A DNA stretch of 64,000 nucleotides from Secundilactobacillus kimchicus JCM 15530 (GCF_001433995.1 NZ_AZCX01000001.1:422002-486001); one strand, 5' to 3'. Counted from the first letter of the stretch, positions 1 through 9,325 are shown. Translations and numbers: made by a program. The notes: generated by a model from the sequence alone, not told the origin.

Positions 1-325
1 GCTTGCCGCTAAACCGGAACCGGTTTCGGGCCATTTGGCCTCCGATTGAGTCAACGGCTTCAAAGGTAAAGCCCATGAATTGAATTTCAGGGATTGGGCG
101 CCAACCAGTTGCTGCTAGCCCGATTGATAACCCTAAAATCCCAGATTCCGCAAGGGGTGTATCGAAAACTCGGTCTTCACCATACTTATCTTGAAGGCCT
201 TCCGTTGTCCGGAACACACCGCCGTTTTTACCAACGTCTTCACCGAAGATCAAAGTTTTTGGATCTTCGCCCAAGACAACGTCTAAACCATCTGTAATTG
301 CTTTGATATAAGTTAATTTAGCCAT
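1..325 (-). CDS. pdhB: Pyruvate dehydrogenase E1 component, beta subunit (partial)
   Basis: Only the N-terminal ~108 codons lie in the window; the gene runs off the left edge. The translation starts [18 protein letters not shown] and continues with the FGEDVG and TTEGLQ segments typical of the E1-beta subunit, which pairs with E1-alpha to decarboxylate pyruvate with thiamine diphosphate. It begins 2 bp after the pdhA stop, with an AAAGGAG site inside the end of pdhA, so the two are translated from one message. The E2 and E3 genes would be expected further left. The family call is firm; the rest of the protein cannot be checked. Confidence 0.93.
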   Translation of the reverse strand, partial: MAKLTYIKAITDGLDVVLGEDPKTLIFGEDVGKNGGVFRTTEGLQDKYGEDRVFDTPLAESGILGLSIGLAATGWRPIPEIQFMGFTFEAVDSIGGQMARNRFRFSGK

Positions 326-327
326 GG

Positions 328-1443
328 TTACTTCGACTCCTTTGCTTCAAATCTTGCAATGTCAGCTTTGACTTGAGGTGTCGGTTCTTCAAACGTCGTC
401 TTCAACATGTCAACAACTGATTGCGTTGGTGTGTTTTCGGCCTCTTTCATTGAAGCCTTGAAGTCATTCTTGTATTCTTCAACAAGCTTGTCTTCTTGTT
501 CTTGTGACCATAATCCTTTATCCGTTAATACTTTTCTCATCCGAATCAATGGATCAGCATCGAACCAAGGTTTTTCTTCTTCCTTAGTCCGGTAACGTGA
601 TGGATCGTCACCAGCTGATGAGTGAGCCCCAAACCGGTAAGTTAAGGTTTCAACTAATGCTGGACCGTTACCGGCTGCTGCAAATTCGCGGGCCTCTTTA
701 GTGGCAATGTAAACGGCCAAAACATCCATCCCGTCAACCTGAACACCAGGAACACCTGAAGCAACACCCTTTTGAGCCAACGTTTCAGCGGCTGTTTGCG
801 TCTTTCGTGGTACGGAAATGGCCCAACCGTTGTTTTGAACCATAAAGACTGCAGGGGCTTGGAACGATGAAGCAAAGTTGATTCCTTCGTAGAAGTCACC
901 CTGAGACGTCCCACCATCACCGGTATAGGTGAAGGCCACAGCATCTTTTTCACCGTTTTTCTTTAACCCTAAAGCGGCTCCGGCTGCTTCGACGTATTGA
1001 GCACCAATAATTATTTGTGGGAACCAAGCACGAGTATCGCCATAATCGTCGCCGACGGCATTTCCTTTTGACCAGAGGAAGCCTTGGGTGACACTTGCCC
1101 CGTGTTGAATAAGTTGTGGTAAGTCACGGTAAGCTGGGAACAGCCAGTCCTTGTCGGTAAAAGCAGAAACTGACCCCATTTCTGATGCTTCTTCACCAAA
1201 AGTTGGAGCATAGAACCCTAACCGGCCTTGGCGGGAGAAGTTCATGGTCTGTTCGTGCAAGGCGCGCTCCCAAACCATTTTTTTCATGAAATCTACCAGC
1301 TCTTCGTCTGAGAAACTATCGAAAAGTTCTTGATTCACAATCTTACCTGTTTCATCCACTACTTGGAGTGGCTTTTTGTAAGGATCGCTCATCTTGGCTT
1401 TAATTGATGCAAAATCAATTGTCTGCCCAGTCTTTTTCGCCAT
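328..1443 (-). CDS. pdhA: Pyruvate dehydrogenase E1 component, alpha subunit
   Basis: 371 aa. Forms the E1 heterotetramer with PdhB and carries out the thiamine-diphosphate-dependent decarboxylation of pyruvate in the cytoplasmic pyruvate dehydrogenase complex, feeding acetyl-CoA. The ThDP motif is visible as GDG at residues 175-177 followed by NN at 204-205. The ATG at 1443 is chosen because AGGAAAG lies 8 nt upstream; an in-frame GTG nine bases earlier (1452) would sit on the ribosome site. First gene of the pdh operon, with a recognisable promoter and cre site upstream. Length and motifs are normal for the family. Confidence 0.95.
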   Translation of the reverse strand: MAKKTGQTIDFASIKAKMSDPYKKPLQVVDETGKIVNQELFDSFSDEELVDFMKKMVWERALHEQTMNFSRQGRLGFYAPTFGEEASEMGSVSAFTDKDWLFPAYRDLPQLIQHGASVTQGFLWSKGNAVGDDYGDTRAWFPQIIIGAQYVEAAGAALGLKKNGEKDAVAFTYTGDGGTSQGDFYEGINFASSFQAPAVFMVQNNGWAISVPRKTQTAAETLAQKGVASGVPGVQVDGMDVLAVYIATKEAREFAAAGNGPALVETLTYRFGAHSSAGDDPSRYRTKEEEKPWFDADPLIRMRKVLTDKGLWSQEQEDKLVEEYKNDFKASMKEAENTPTQSVVDMLKTTFEEPTPQVKADIARFEAKESK

Positions 1444-1492
1444 AACTAACACTTTCCTTTCCGTGTATATGCAAACGCAGTCCGCTCATTTT

Positions 1493-1553
1493 TTGAAAGC
1501 GTTTGCTTTCTCAACTACGACTCTAAATTAACACGCTTTCACAAATCGTGCAA
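1493..1553 (-). promoter_or_regulatory. pdh operon promoter with downstream cre site
   Basis: On the minus strand, TTGCAC (1548-1553) and TAATTT (1525-1530) are separated by exactly 17 bp and can serve as -35 and -10. TTGAAAGCGTTTGCT at 1493-1507 fits the CcpA cre consensus WTGNAANCGNWNNCW at every position and lies about 10-25 bp after the expected start point, where CcpA binding would block transcription. A second cre-like sequence with one mismatch lies at 1469-1483. The sites are seen; catabolite repression of pdh is inferred. Confidence 0.7.
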
Positions 1554-1630
1554 GCCCTTTCATTACTTTTATATCGCAAAATGCTCCGATTCCGCGCTAC
1601 GTCAATAAAAAGAATTTTCTGAAAAAAGAT

Positions 1631-1646
1631 AGTGATTTTTATCACA
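1631..1646. promoter_or_regulatory. Crp/Fnr-type operator-like palindrome
   Basis: AGTGATTTTTATCACA matches TGTGA-N6-TCACA at nine of ten fixed positions. It lies in the divergent gap between pdhA and def, about 70 bp before the def ATG and about 120 bp upstream of the inferred pdh start point. The window encodes one Crp/Fnr-family regulator (11918-12619), and a similar site stands before arcA, so that protein is a candidate binder. It could also be chance in an AT-rich gap. Confidence 0.4.
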
Positions 1647-1715
1647 TATTTTGCAGTTTCATTTTTATTTGAAAATATGATAAAATTAATTGATTTTAGT
1701 TCGGAGGTCGTTCAA

Positions 1716-2276
1716 ATGATTTTAATGAAAAATATTGTTCGCGACGGTGATCCGGTTCTTCGCCAAGAAGCCGAAAACGTCACTTTCCCACTCTCAGAGT
1801 CGGATCGTAAACTAGCCAACGATATGATGGAATACCTCGTCACTAGTCAAGACGAGACACTGGCTAAAAAGTATGGGCTTCGTGCTGGCGTTGGCCTAGC
1901 AGCACCACAGGTTGGCGTTTCTAAAATGATGGCCGCGGTCTTGGTACCAGCAGAAACCGAAGGTGGTCAGTCGCCTTTCACCGACGTCATCATTAACCCT
2001 GTGATCGTTAGTCACTCCGTTCAAGACGGCGCTTTAACCGAAGGTGAGGGCTGTCTATCAGTTGATGAGGATGTGCCTGGCTTTGTACCACGCCACGATC
2101 GGATTACCCTTCGCTATCAAGACGTTGAGGGCGAAACCCACAAAGTGCGCCTAAGGGATTATCCCGCCATCGTCTGCCAACACGAAATTGATCATCTTCA
2201 CGGCATTTTATTTTACGACCATATCGACCGGGACCATCCTTTTGAAATTAGTGAAGACACCGTCATGTTTGACTAA
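1716..2276 (+). CDS. def: Peptide deformylase
   Basis: 186 aa. Removes the formyl group from the initiator methionine of nascent proteins; a metal enzyme. All three signature motifs are present: GVGLAAPQ (residues 58-65), EGCLS (111-115, metal ligand C113) and HEIDH (156-160, two His ligands and the catalytic Glu). The insertion-bearing, rather long form is typical of Gram-positive type II deformylases. The ATG at 1716 is preceded by GGAGG about 8 nt away; the frame is open further upstream but without a ribosome site. Single-gene unit ending at a strong bidirectional terminator. Confidence 0.96.
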   Translation: MILMKNIVRDGDPVLRQEAENVTFPLSESDRKLANDMMEYLVTSQDETLAKKYGLRAGVGLAAPQVGVSKMMAAVLVPAETEGGQSPFTDVIINPVIVSHSVQDGALTEGEGCLSVDEDVPGFVPRHDRITLRYQDVEGETHKVRLRDYPAIVCQHEIDHLHGILFYDHIDRDHPFEISEDTVMFD

Positions 2277-2302
2277 TATGACCCGTCCCTAGAAACGGTC
2301 AC

Positions 2303-2347
2303 AAAAAGCCTCCGCAGATTTATCACCTAAATCTGCGGAGGCTTTTT
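2303..2347. terminator. Bidirectional terminator between def and the convergent unknown gene
   Basis: A perfect 20-bp inverted repeat (arms 2303-2322 and 2328-2347, loop tcacc) flanked by an A-run on the left and a T-run on the right, so it can end transcription from both sides. The T-run merges into the stop codon of the minus-strand gene. Confidence 0.9.
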
Positions 2348-2841
2348 TAGTCCCTTTGATCCACCTTATGTAGATCTTTTAAGTATTCAATCGTCGCTTC
2401 ATTGACAAGGTAGGCAACACTCATGTGCACCCGGTCACCGTGTTGCCAAATATCGGTAACCAAGAAGGCCGAGCCCCCCGCCGGACTGGCAGTCTTGATG
2501 TCGTGATCACTCGCATAATCACTCAACATCCGATTAAGCTGCTGCCGAAAAATCTGGAGTTGCTCACCGCTATTAGTGGGCAATTTGACCACAAATTCAA
2601 ACGCCATCACCCCGCGGCCCCACCCGTCCGCGACCGTTGTCCGTGATAACAAAACAGTCTGGTCGGAAACAAAGTGGTCGTCCACCAGGCGTTGAAGGGC
2701 TGCTCGCATGGCACTTTCAGTTTGTAAAAGAGCCTGTTCATGGGCTCGCCGGGTGGCCCGATTGACGATTCCCCGATGAATGAGGATGTAGATAACAATG
2801 GCCACAACAACGGCGATTATAATGGTTAGTTCACGACTCAT
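2347..2841 (-). CDS. Membrane-anchored protein of unknown function
   Basis: 164 aa, not recognised. The start at 2841 follows AGGAGG with 7 nt spacing (MSRELTIII). One hydrophobic helix at about residues 5-22 is followed by a basic stretch (HRGIVNRATRRAHEQ), which predicts an N-in signal anchor with the remaining ~140 residues either cytoplasmic or external. The soluble part has a mixed alpha/beta look, with no Cys pair or catalytic motif that I recognise. It has its own ribosome site and ends at the shared terminator with def, so it is a real single gene. Confidence 0.75.
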   Translation of the reverse strand: MSRELTIIIAVVVAIVIYILIHRGIVNRATRRAHEQALLQTESAMRAALQRLVDDHFVSDQTVLLSRTTVADGWGRGVMAFEFVVKLPTNSGEQLQIFRQQLNRMLSDYASDHDIKTASPAGGSAFLVTDIWQHGDRVHMSVAYLVNEATIEYLKDLHKVDQRD

Positions 2842-3338
2842 GATCAGTCCTCCTTTAAAATAATCATACCATGGACTGTGAAAATTAGGTAATGCGATGC
2901 GATTGTACCCGGATTCCACAAAACCCACGGTACCGGCAAATCTGAGAAATCAAGTTTAAAAATACCAACGTTGCTGGCAACTGGCTGCGAGTTGCCAACT
3001 AAACCGAAACAGGGCCCAATCATTTGAATTCAGAGCGACTTGACGGCCTTTTTGCCCACTTATTACCAACAACTCAGAACTGCACAAAAGACACCTTTGA
3101 TTGAGTGGGTCAGTAGCGAATGGTTTTGAAAACCTTAAAGCTTGTCGGACCAGGATTTTCAAACCAACCAAGATTATGTCAGCACCGGTTAAACTTATAT
3201 ACAATTTTTAAGCGATATGATAGTATGTAAATAACTGTTGTTGCTTACAACAAGACGTTCGGTTGCAAAAATAGATGATTCATTCTACATGAACTCGAAA
3301 CGTATTTTTAACTCAGAAAGGATGCTGACTATTTCATC
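2842..3338. other. Intergenic gap before rpoY-rnjA
   Basis: About 500 bp between divergent genes. No open frame with a convincing ribosome site was found. It holds a short inverted repeat (GGCAACT 2976-2982 and AGTTGCC 2990-2996) and, nearer rpoY, a TATGAT hexamer around 3216 that could be a -10 element without a clear -35. The rpoY promoter must be in the right half; the left half has no explained content. Confidence 0.5.
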
Positions 3339-3557
3339 ATGATTTTTAAAGTCTACTATCAAGAAGACCAAGTTCGCAACCCCAAACGGGAAACGACTAA
3401 GTCCCTTTTTATTAATGCTGACACGGAAGTTCAGGCACGAGCACTCGTGACCGAAAACACCGGTCATAACATTGAATTCATCGAACCGCTTGAGGGGAAG
3501 TTCCTTGAATACGAACAACAAAACCCGGACTATAAGTTGACGGAGTTTAATCAATGA
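3339..3557 (+). CDS. rpoY: RNA polymerase epsilon subunit (DUF1447)
   Basis: 72 aa. Small auxiliary subunit of Firmicutes RNA polymerase. The MIFKVYYQE start, the NPKRE motif and the acidic C-terminus are characteristic of the RpoY/YkzG family. It sits directly before rnjA with an ATGA overlap, the standard Firmicutes arrangement. The start codon is fixed by the family N-terminus, although the best purine-rich stretch (GAAAGGA) lies unusually far upstream, about 15 nt. Confidence 0.93.
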   Translation: MIFKVYYQEDQVRNPKRETTKSLFINADTEVQARALVTENTGHNIEFIEPLEGKFLEYEQQNPDYKLTEFNQ

Positions 3558-5230
3558 AAAAATTGAACGTCAAAAATAATGAGACTGCAATTTTTGGCGT
3601 TGGTGGATTAGGCGAAATTGGGAAAAACACTTACGGTATTCAATTCCAAGATGAAATTATTTTAATTGATGCCGGGATTAAATTTCCCGAAGATGACTTA
3701 CTAGGAATTGATTATGTCATTCCTGATTATCACTATCTTGTAGCGAATAAGGACAAGATCAAGTGTTTGGTTATCACCCATGGACACGAAGATCATATTG
3801 GTGGGGTTCCCTACCTATTAAAAGATCTCAACGTCCCCATTTATGCTGGACCACTAGCGTTAGCACTCATTAAAAACAAACTTGACGAACACGGGTTACT
3901 TCGGACAGCCGAGCTTCACGAAATTAACGAAGACACGGTGTTGAAGTTCCGGAAAACCAGCGTTGAGTTTTTCCGAACCACCCACTCAATTCCTGATACA
4001 CTTGGAATTGCTGTTCACACCCCTGCTGGGGTCATCGTCCAAACTGGGGACTTCAAGTTCGATCTGACCCCAGTTACCAATCAGCCGCCTAACCTGCAAA
4101 AAATGGCTCGGCTTGGCGAAGAAGGCGTGCTATGCCTCATGGCTGACAGCACCAACGCCGAACGACCCATTTGGACAAAGTCCGAAAAATGGGTCGGTAA
4201 GTCAATCCGGAAAATTTTTGATCAAGTAGAAGGCCGAATTATTTTCGCCACTTTCGCCTCAAACATTTCGCGGATTGAAACAGCTTGCGAAACAGCGCTT
4301 GCACATGGTCGCAAGATTGCGGTGTTTGGTCGAAGCATGGAAGCTGCCATTGTTAATGGCCGCGAACTTGGCTACTTAAACATTCCGGACGAAGCCTTGA
4401 TTGACGCCAATGATTTACGTTCACTTCCAGCCGACAAGGTCATGATTTTATGTACCGGTTCTCAAGGTGAACCAATGGCTGCCCTTTCACGGATTGCTAA
4501 CGGAACTCACCGTCAGATTTCAATTCAACCGAACGATACCGTTGTTTTTTCAAGTAACCCAATCCCTGGTAACACCACCAGTGTTAACCACGTCATTAAC
4601 GAACTTGAAGAAGCCGGTGCCAAAGTGATCCACGGTAAGGTTAACAATATCCATACGTCTGGTCATGGTGGCCAAGAAGAGCAAAAGTTGATGTTACGGC
4701 TAATGAAGCCGAAGTTCTTTATGCCAATTCATGGTGAATACCGGATGTTAAAGATCCATACCGAATTGGCTGAACAATGTGGCGTACCGCTTGACCATTC
4801 GTTTATCATGGAAAACGGTGATGTCTTAGCCTTAACCAAAGATACGGCGCGAATTGCTGGGCATTTTACAGCAGGCGATGTTTATATCGATGGTAGTGGA
4901 ATTGGCGACATTGGAAATGTCGTTTTACGTGACCGCCAACTTCTTTCCGAAGAAGGGTTAGTCGTCGTTGTCGCGACGATCAACCTAAAAGATAAAAACA
5001 TTCAAGCTGGTCCAGACCTGTTATCCCGCGGATTTGTGTACATGCGCGAGTCTGGCGAACTCCTTAATGAAGGGCGCCGCCTCGTCTTTTCAACAATCCG
5101 GCGGGCCATGCGATCGAAAAAGGCGAATGAAGCTTCAATTCGCAATGCCATCATCGATGACTTGCAGAATTTCTTATTTGAAAAAACAGAACGTCATCCC
5201 ATGATTTTACCAATGTTGATCATGGACTAG
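3554..5230 (+). CDS. rnjA: Ribonuclease J1
   Basis: 558 aa. Metallo-beta-lactamase/beta-CASP nuclease with 5'-3' exonuclease and endonuclease activity, central to mRNA turnover and rRNA maturation in Firmicutes. The zinc motif HGHEDH is at residues 76-81; the ADST segment, the beta-CASP motifs and the C-terminal MRESG region follow in order. It overlaps the rpoY stop by 4 bp, so translation is coupled. Length is normal for RNase J1. Ends at a hairpin terminator. Confidence 0.96.
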   Translation: MKKLNVKNNETAIFGVGGLGEIGKNTYGIQFQDEIILIDAGIKFPEDDLLGIDYVIPDYHYLVANKDKIKCLVITHGHEDHIGGVPYLLKDLNVPIYAGPLALALIKNKLDEHGLLRTAELHEINEDTVLKFRKTSVEFFRTTHSIPDTLGIAVHTPAGVIVQTGDFKFDLTPVTNQPPNLQKMARLGEEGVLCLMADSTNAERPIWTKSEKWVGKSIRKIFDQVEGRIIFATFASNISRIETACETALAHGRKIAVFGRSMEAAIVNGRELGYLNIPDEALIDANDLRSLPADKVMILCTGSQGEPMAALSRIANGTHRQISIQPNDTVVFSSNPIPGNTTSVNHVINELEEAGAKVIHGKVNNIHTSGHGGQEEQKLMLRLMKPKFFMPIHGEYRMLKIHTELAEQCGVPLDHSFIMENGDVLALTKDTARIAGHFTAGDVYIDGSGIGDIGNVVLRDRQLLSEEGLVVVVATINLKDKNIQAGPDLLSRGFVYMRESGELLNEGRRLVFSTIRRAMRSKKANEASIRNAIIDDLQNFLFEKTERHPMILPMLIMD

Positions 5231-5239
5231 ACGACAAAA

Positions 5240-5277
5240 ACGGTCTCAAAATTTCTATATTTGAGGTCGTTTTTTTA
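5240..5277 (+). terminator. Terminator after rnjA
   Basis: CTCAAA (5245-5250) pairs with TTTGAG (5260-5265), the stem can be extended imperfectly outward, and a run of seven T follows. Confidence 0.6.
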
Positions 5278-5357
5278 TTTTTGCGCAAAGCATGTAGCCC
5301 GCACCAAAAAAATTCGCTATAATGATTAGGTATGATTTTTAGGAAAGGAGCCATTGG

Positions 5358-6314
5358 GTGGCTGTGAAATACTATGTTATTTTAAATGACCACGCGGGTG
5401 CGGGCCGTGCTAAAGCAGTGTGGCCGGCTATTGAAGAACAGTTAAACCAGCGAAACGTTACTTTTGAGCTCGGTCGGTCCCAATACGCTGGGCACAGCAT
5501 CCTACTCGCTCATCAATTTGCTAAGAACCACGCCAGTGATCCGGCTAATTGGGTCGTTTTGGCTGTAGGTGGCGATGGCACGCTCCATCAAGTATTAAAT
5601 GGCTTGAATGATGCCCATTTAACCACCCCCATCCCCGTTGCCTATTTACCCGTCGGTTCTGGTAATGACTTTGCACGAGGCCTAAAAATGGCTAATAGTT
5701 GGCGACCGGCCTTAAACCAGATTCTGGACTGCACTGCCGCCAATTGGTTAACCATTGGCCAGTATCGCGACACAATCAAACAGTCTAGCTCGGTCTTTAC
5801 TAATAACGTTGGGATCGGGCTCGATGCGGCCATCGTAGCGGCCGCTAATAGCTCTCGCTTGAAAGTCTTTTTAAACCGGATTCACATGGGGAAATTAGCC
5901 TACCTCTTCTCTTTTATCAACGTTGTTTATAATCAACAAGGCTTCCCGCTTACGGTCCACGTCAATGGCCACCGGGATATTTATTCAAAAGCGTTTCTCG
6001 TTACGGTGTCAAACCACCCTTATTTTGGCGGTGGTATCAATATTCTTCCCCCCGCCTCGGTGAGCGACGCTAACCTTGATTTGATTGTGGTCGAAAAACC
6101 AAACCTATTTAAAATGATTGGAATCGCCCTGATGATTGCGTTGGGGCGCCATCTTAAAATGAAATCAGTTCACCACTATCATGCTGCTAAAATTCACCTC
6201 ATTGCCCCTAGCATCGAGTACGGTCAAATTGACGGCGAAGAACTGGGCGGTAAGTACTGGGATGCTTACTTTGAAATCACACAATATCCATTCTGGATTG
6301 ATCCCACCATTTAA
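5358..6314 (+). CDS. Diacylglycerol kinase-family lipid kinase
   Basis: 318 aa. Member of the DagK/YegS/LCB5 family, which phosphorylates lipid alcohols such as diacylglycerol and recycles lipids released during wall-polymer synthesis. The nucleotide motif GGDGT is at residues 71-75 and the PVGSGNDFAR motif follows near residue 100. The GTG start at 5358 is 7 nt after AGGAAAGGAG. A TATAAT -10 lies upstream and a strong terminator follows, so it is a single transcription unit. The exact lipid substrate cannot be told from sequence; DgkB is the likeliest counterpart. Confidence 0.85.
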   Translation: MAVKYYVILNDHAGAGRAKAVWPAIEEQLNQRNVTFELGRSQYAGHSILLAHQFAKNHASDPANWVVLAVGGDGTLHQVLNGLNDAHLTTPIPVAYLPVGSGNDFARGLKMANSWRPALNQILDCTAANWLTIGQYRDTIKQSSSVFTNNVGIGLDAAIVAAANSSRLKVFLNRIHMGKLAYLFSFINVVYNQQGFPLTVHVNGHRDIYSKAFLVTVSNHPYFGGGINILPPASVSDANLDLIVVEKPNLFKMIGIALMIALGRHLKMKSVHHYHAAKIHLIAPSIEYGQIDGEELGGKYWDAYFEITQYPFWIDPTI

Positions 6315-6330
6315 TATAATCACCACCACA

Positions 6331-6363
6331 AAAAAGCGATCAGCTAAACTGATCGCTTTTTTT
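6331..6363 (+). terminator. Terminator after the lipid kinase gene
   Basis: AAAAAGCGATCAG (6331-6343) and its perfect complement (6349-6361) around a 5-nt loop, followed by T residues. Confidence 0.9.
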
Positions 6364-6395
6364 AGTCGTATTGTCTTTAGACCGAGTTGAGCTCG

Positions 6396-7115
6396 CAAAG
6401 CGTGCGAAACAAAAACCCACCCGCTATGCGGGCGGATGGCAAATTTGTTAGACAAAAAATCCCCCAATCGGCATAGAATGTAGGTGTCGAAGCCAACATA
6501 AAATTCGAAGGGGGAAACTTTCATGGCGAATAAGCTCAATAGTCTCGCGCACACTAAATGGTTGTGCAAGTACCATATCGTATTTACTCCAAAGTATAGG
6601 AGAAAAGTAATTTACAATCAATACCGCAAAGATTTACAGGCGGTGATAAAACTCCTTTGTAAGTATAAAGGAGTTCAAATAATTTAAGGTCACATGATGC
6701 CAGATCACGTGCATCTGTAAACATTCCGCCGAAGTTAAGCGTCTCAAGCTTCATGGGATATCTAAAAGACAAGAGTGCCCTGATGATGTTTGAAAGACAT
6801 GCGAATTTGAAGTATCGATTTGGCAATAGACACTTTTGGGCTGAGGGGGACTATGTGAGCACTGTCGGACCTAATGAAGCAACCATCACAAAATATATTC
6901 GCGACCAAGAAAAGCATGACATGGCTGTTGATAAGTTAAGCGTCAAAGAGTACGAAGACCCCTTTAGGGTCCAAGCAAGTAATACGATAAAGCGGTGGGC
7001 AACAGTGGTAAGTGCAGTTGGCTTTGACACACAAAAACCAGCGCCTTGAGACGCTGGCAAGTACATAGGGCTTATAGCCCTAGAGCAAACCACCCGTTTT
7101 ACGGGTGGTTATGAT
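6396..7115 (+). mobile_element. Decayed IS200/IS605-family element
   Basis: A block holding a broken Y1-type transposase gene between two subterminal hairpins, the usual ends of IS200-like elements: an imperfect one at 6415-6439 on the left and a perfect 9-bp stem at 7088-7096/7102-7110 on the right, with further small palindromes near 7035-7080. No accessory tnpB is present. Exact boundaries cannot be set, because these elements make no target duplication. It lies between a terminator and a small minus-strand gene and disrupts nothing obvious. Confidence 0.8.
6523..7049 (+). pseudogene. tnpA: IS200/IS605-family transposase TnpA, inactivated
   Basis: The frame opens with MANKLNSLAHTKW after a GGGGG ribosome site and shows the family order: FTPKYRR, then HMMPDHVHL with the HUH motif (HVH), then KYIRDQEKHD with the expected catalytic Tyr. 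It carries an in-frame TAA shortly before the HUH motif, a second TAA after it, and a frameshift of a few lost bases there, after which the second half reads on in another frame. Without all three defects it would be a normal ~150-residue Y1 transposase. Clearly non-functional. Confidence 0.88.
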
Positions 7116-7142
7116 TCCATCCAAAATTAATAAAACCAACCG

Positions 7143-7349
7143 CTAATCTTCGGAAGCCTCCATGGCTTCCAAGATCATTTGTAACTGATCGCATTTCCGA
7201 CTCAGTAACTGCATTTGAAACCCAAATTCTGGTTGGATAACCACGGTGTCCGCAGTTTTCTTGATTCGTTTACATTCGGTCGTTTTTAAAGCATCTAGCG
7301 CTGTGGAAGCATCTTGCAATTCCGCAACAATCTCTGAGCGATTACTCAT
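7143..7349 (-). CDS. Small protein of unknown function
   Basis: 68 aa, not recognised. Starts MSNRSEIVAELQDAS 5 nt after GGGGTG. The sequence is helical, charged and probably cytoplasmic, with one Cys near residue 26 and one near residue 52, no membrane segment and no known motif. It is the only frame of any size between the dead IS element and the LysM hydrolase gene. It could be a real small gene or a fragment; codon content looks native. Confidence 0.5.
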   Translation of the reverse strand: MSNRSEIVAELQDASTALDALKTTECKRIKKTADTVVIQPEFGFQMQLLSRKCDQLQMILEAMEASED

Positions 7350-7450
7350 TTCAACACCCCGTCTAGCATCATAATTGTGACTCTCATTATGAGAACAAAA
7401 CGTATTCTACAACCTTTTGGGCCGTTTGTTAACCCTTTTGATAAACTTTT

Positions 7451-8413
7451 TTACGCGTCAGTAACCGTCCCAGCGAAACTAGGCATAAAGTACTGACTAA
7501 TCGTTTCAATTTCAACGTTTTGACCCGGTTGAGGCGCCGCGACATACTGGTTATTGCCAATGTAAATCGCATCATGATACGTGGCCCCTTCTTGACCCCA
7601 GAATAAAATATCACCGGGTTGGGCATCTGCTACACTGTGCGTTGAAACCGCCTTTTCCTGGGACACTGTGCTGTGTGCCAGACTAATACCAGCCGCATGA
7701 CCATATACGTACGACACCAACCCAGAACAGTCCATGCCACTTAATGAAGCGCCACCCCAAACGTACGGAATCTTCATCCCCGCTAATTTGACAGCCAATC
7801 CTGTCACTGATGTGGTCGAGTTCGCAATGACCGCATCGGCCTTTGTCGTCGTTGCCTTCTTCTTAGAAACCGACTGCTTCAGAGGCTTAACGACCGATCC
7901 CGACTTCTGAGCCGCGCTAGCGCGAACCGCTAATTTTTCACCCGGGTAAATGAAATTAGACTTTAATCCATTCCAGCTCTTCAACTGATTAATGGTTACA
8001 CCATATTTAGAACTGATCCGAGAAAGCGAGTCGCCCGATCGGACCGTATATGTAGTGCCTGTTGTGCGGGTTGTTGCGGTCGTCGCTTTAACCGACCGAA
8101 CGACCTGCTTAGTAGTACCCGCTGCCTTAGCCTTAGCTGACTTGGTGCCAAGCGGCGCCGTCGTTCGCCCTGGTAAAACGATCTTTTGACCAGCAAAGAT
8201 CTGGTCAACGCCCGCTTTAGTTTGCTTAATATGATTTAACTGTTCCAATGTTTTGATGGTCACACCATACTTGTTGGCGATTCCCCACATTGAATCTCCA
8301 GATTTAACGGTTATGGTCTTGGCACTGGCAGATAGACCACCTGCTACCATTAGACCGGCTGCCCCGATAAGCCCAGCCGTTGCAGCTTTAACAGCTGTCT
8401 GTCGTTTTCCCAA
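7451..8413 (-). CDS. Secreted LysM-NlpC/P60 peptidoglycan hydrolase
   Basis: 320 aa. Predicted wall endopeptidase that cuts stem peptides. Signal peptide at residues 1-31 (basic start, hydrophobic core, SASA cleavage region); LysM domains at about 33-81 and 122-163, which bind glycan; a Thr/Ala/Lys-rich linker; and an NlpC/P60 domain from about 203 with catalytic Cys229 (DCSGLV) and His280. The start is the TTG at 8413, 8 nt after AAGGAG; a longer open frame upstream to 8578 lacks a ribosome site and would bury the signal peptide. Monocistronic, downstream of the muropeptide operon's terminator. Confidence 0.9.
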   Translation of the reverse strand: MGKRQTAVKAATAGLIGAAGLMVAGGLSASAKTITVKSGDSMWGIANKYGVTIKTLEQLNHIKQTKAGVDQIFAGQKIVLPGRTTAPLGTKSAKAKAAGTTKQVVRSVKATTATTRTTGTTYTVRSGDSLSRISSKYGVTINQLKSWNGLKSNFIYPGEKLAVRASAAQKSGSVVKPLKQSVSKKKATTTKADAVIANSTTSVTGLAVKLAGMKIPYVWGGASLSGMDCSGLVSYVYGHAAGISLAHSTVSQEKAVSTHSVADAQPGDILFWGQEGATYHDAIYIGNNQYVAAPQPGQNVEIETISQYFMPSFAGTVTDA

Positions 8414-8554
8414 ATCAAACCACTCCTTCGTATGTCTCCATATCAAATATCGCGTTTTAAAATGATACAAGTTCATATTAACACATTTTCCAAAAATGGC
8501 CCCACAAAACGTTAAGTTTTTCTTGCGAATACAGCAAAAAACTAAAAATAACCA

Positions 8555-8586
8555 TAAAAAAAAGTAGCCGGTTTTCACCGACTACT
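8555..8586 (-). terminator. Terminator of the muropeptide operon
   Basis: AGTAGCCGG (8563-8571) pairs with CCGACTACT (8578-8586) with one mismatch; on the minus strand a run of eight or more U follows. It overlaps the last codons of the serine hydrolase gene. Confidence 0.75.
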
Positions 8587-9325
8587 GCGTCATTTCTTGC
8601 CAAATTAACTGACCAATTGATTGGATAAACGCTAATGCTTGCTGACGTCCCGGGATTCCAGCAGTTAGGACGGCCACGGTTACCACCTGACTGTCCGTCT
8701 CAAACCAGGCAACATCGTGATCGATGTTTGGACCTTCACCCGTTTTATTGGCAACCTTAACGGCCGTATCAAGCTCATCGAAGACCCCGGGCAACTTATA
8801 GCGAAATTGTTGGTTAAAAAACCATGATCGGACAACTGGATAACGCGTCAATAAATGAACTAACAGCCGTTCTGACTCCGCCGCACTAACCGTGTTCTCG
8901 CGGCCCTGTTTTAAGGCGCCCACATCCATTAACCGGCGATTCAAACCCGTTTCATGATAACCATTCCGGCCTAGCCAGTCGTTAATGGTCGCCATTCCAA
9001 GGTAGTCAATCAATAGATTTGCTGCGGTATTATCCGAAACACTAATCATTAACGCTGCAACATCCCGCAATGAATAGGTACCTGACCCCAATTCTTGTAA
9101 GACACCCGCACCACCCACGACTCCCTGGGACGCTAACCGAATCGGTTTCGCCATGTCTTCTTCTTGATCCATGAGCGTTGCCAATATAGCAAGCTTAATA
9201 ATCGAAGCTGCTGGGAATAATTGACGAGCACGGTGAGCAAAAATGGTTTGATCAGCGACTTTGACAATTAATCCCACATGATCACTCATCGGGGCCACTA
9301 AGGTTTCAAACGCCGTTGTCTTCAT
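8582..9325 (-). CDS. Cytoplasmic class A beta-lactamase-fold serine hydrolase
   Basis: 247 aa. The three penicillin-recognising motifs are in order and at family spacing: SIIK (41-44, nucleophile S41), SDN (97-99) and KTG (194-196). There is no signal peptide or anchor, so it should act inside the cell, and the omega-loop Glu that deacylates penicillins in class A enzymes is not recognisable. A resistance role is therefore unlikely. It overlaps the NlpC/P60 gene by 4 bp and is third in an operon with a dipeptide epimerase, which suggests it handles cell-wall peptides or other D-amino-acid peptides. That role is inferred. Confidence 0.8.
   Translation of the reverse strand: MKTTAFETLVAPMSDHVGLIVKVADQTIFAHRARQLFPAASIIKLAILATLMDQEEDMAKPIRLASQGVVGGAGVLQELGSGTYSLRDVAALMISVSDNTAANLLIDYLGMATINDWLGRNGYHETGLNRRLMDVGALKQGRENTVSAAESERLLVHLLTRYPVVRSWFFNQQFRYKLPGVFDELDTAVKVANKTGEGPNIDHDVAWFETDSQVVTVAVLTAGIPGRQQALAFIQSIGQLIWQEMTQ

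Noticed and set aside
2956..3204. 82-codon minus-strand open frame before rpoY
   Set aside because: No ribosome site, no known family, and composition unlike the neighbouring genes.
6396..7115. Active IS200/IS605 element
   Set aside because: The transposase has two stops and a frameshift.
8414..8578. N-terminal extension of the LysM hydrolase
   Set aside because: It would place 55 residues before a good signal peptide and lacks a ribosome site, whereas TTG at 8413 has AAGGAG.
8582..9325. Antibiotic-resistance beta-lactamase
   Set aside because: No signal peptide, no clear omega-loop Glu (ETGLN at 125-129 aligns better with the VTRLD region), and an operon with muropeptide enzymes.
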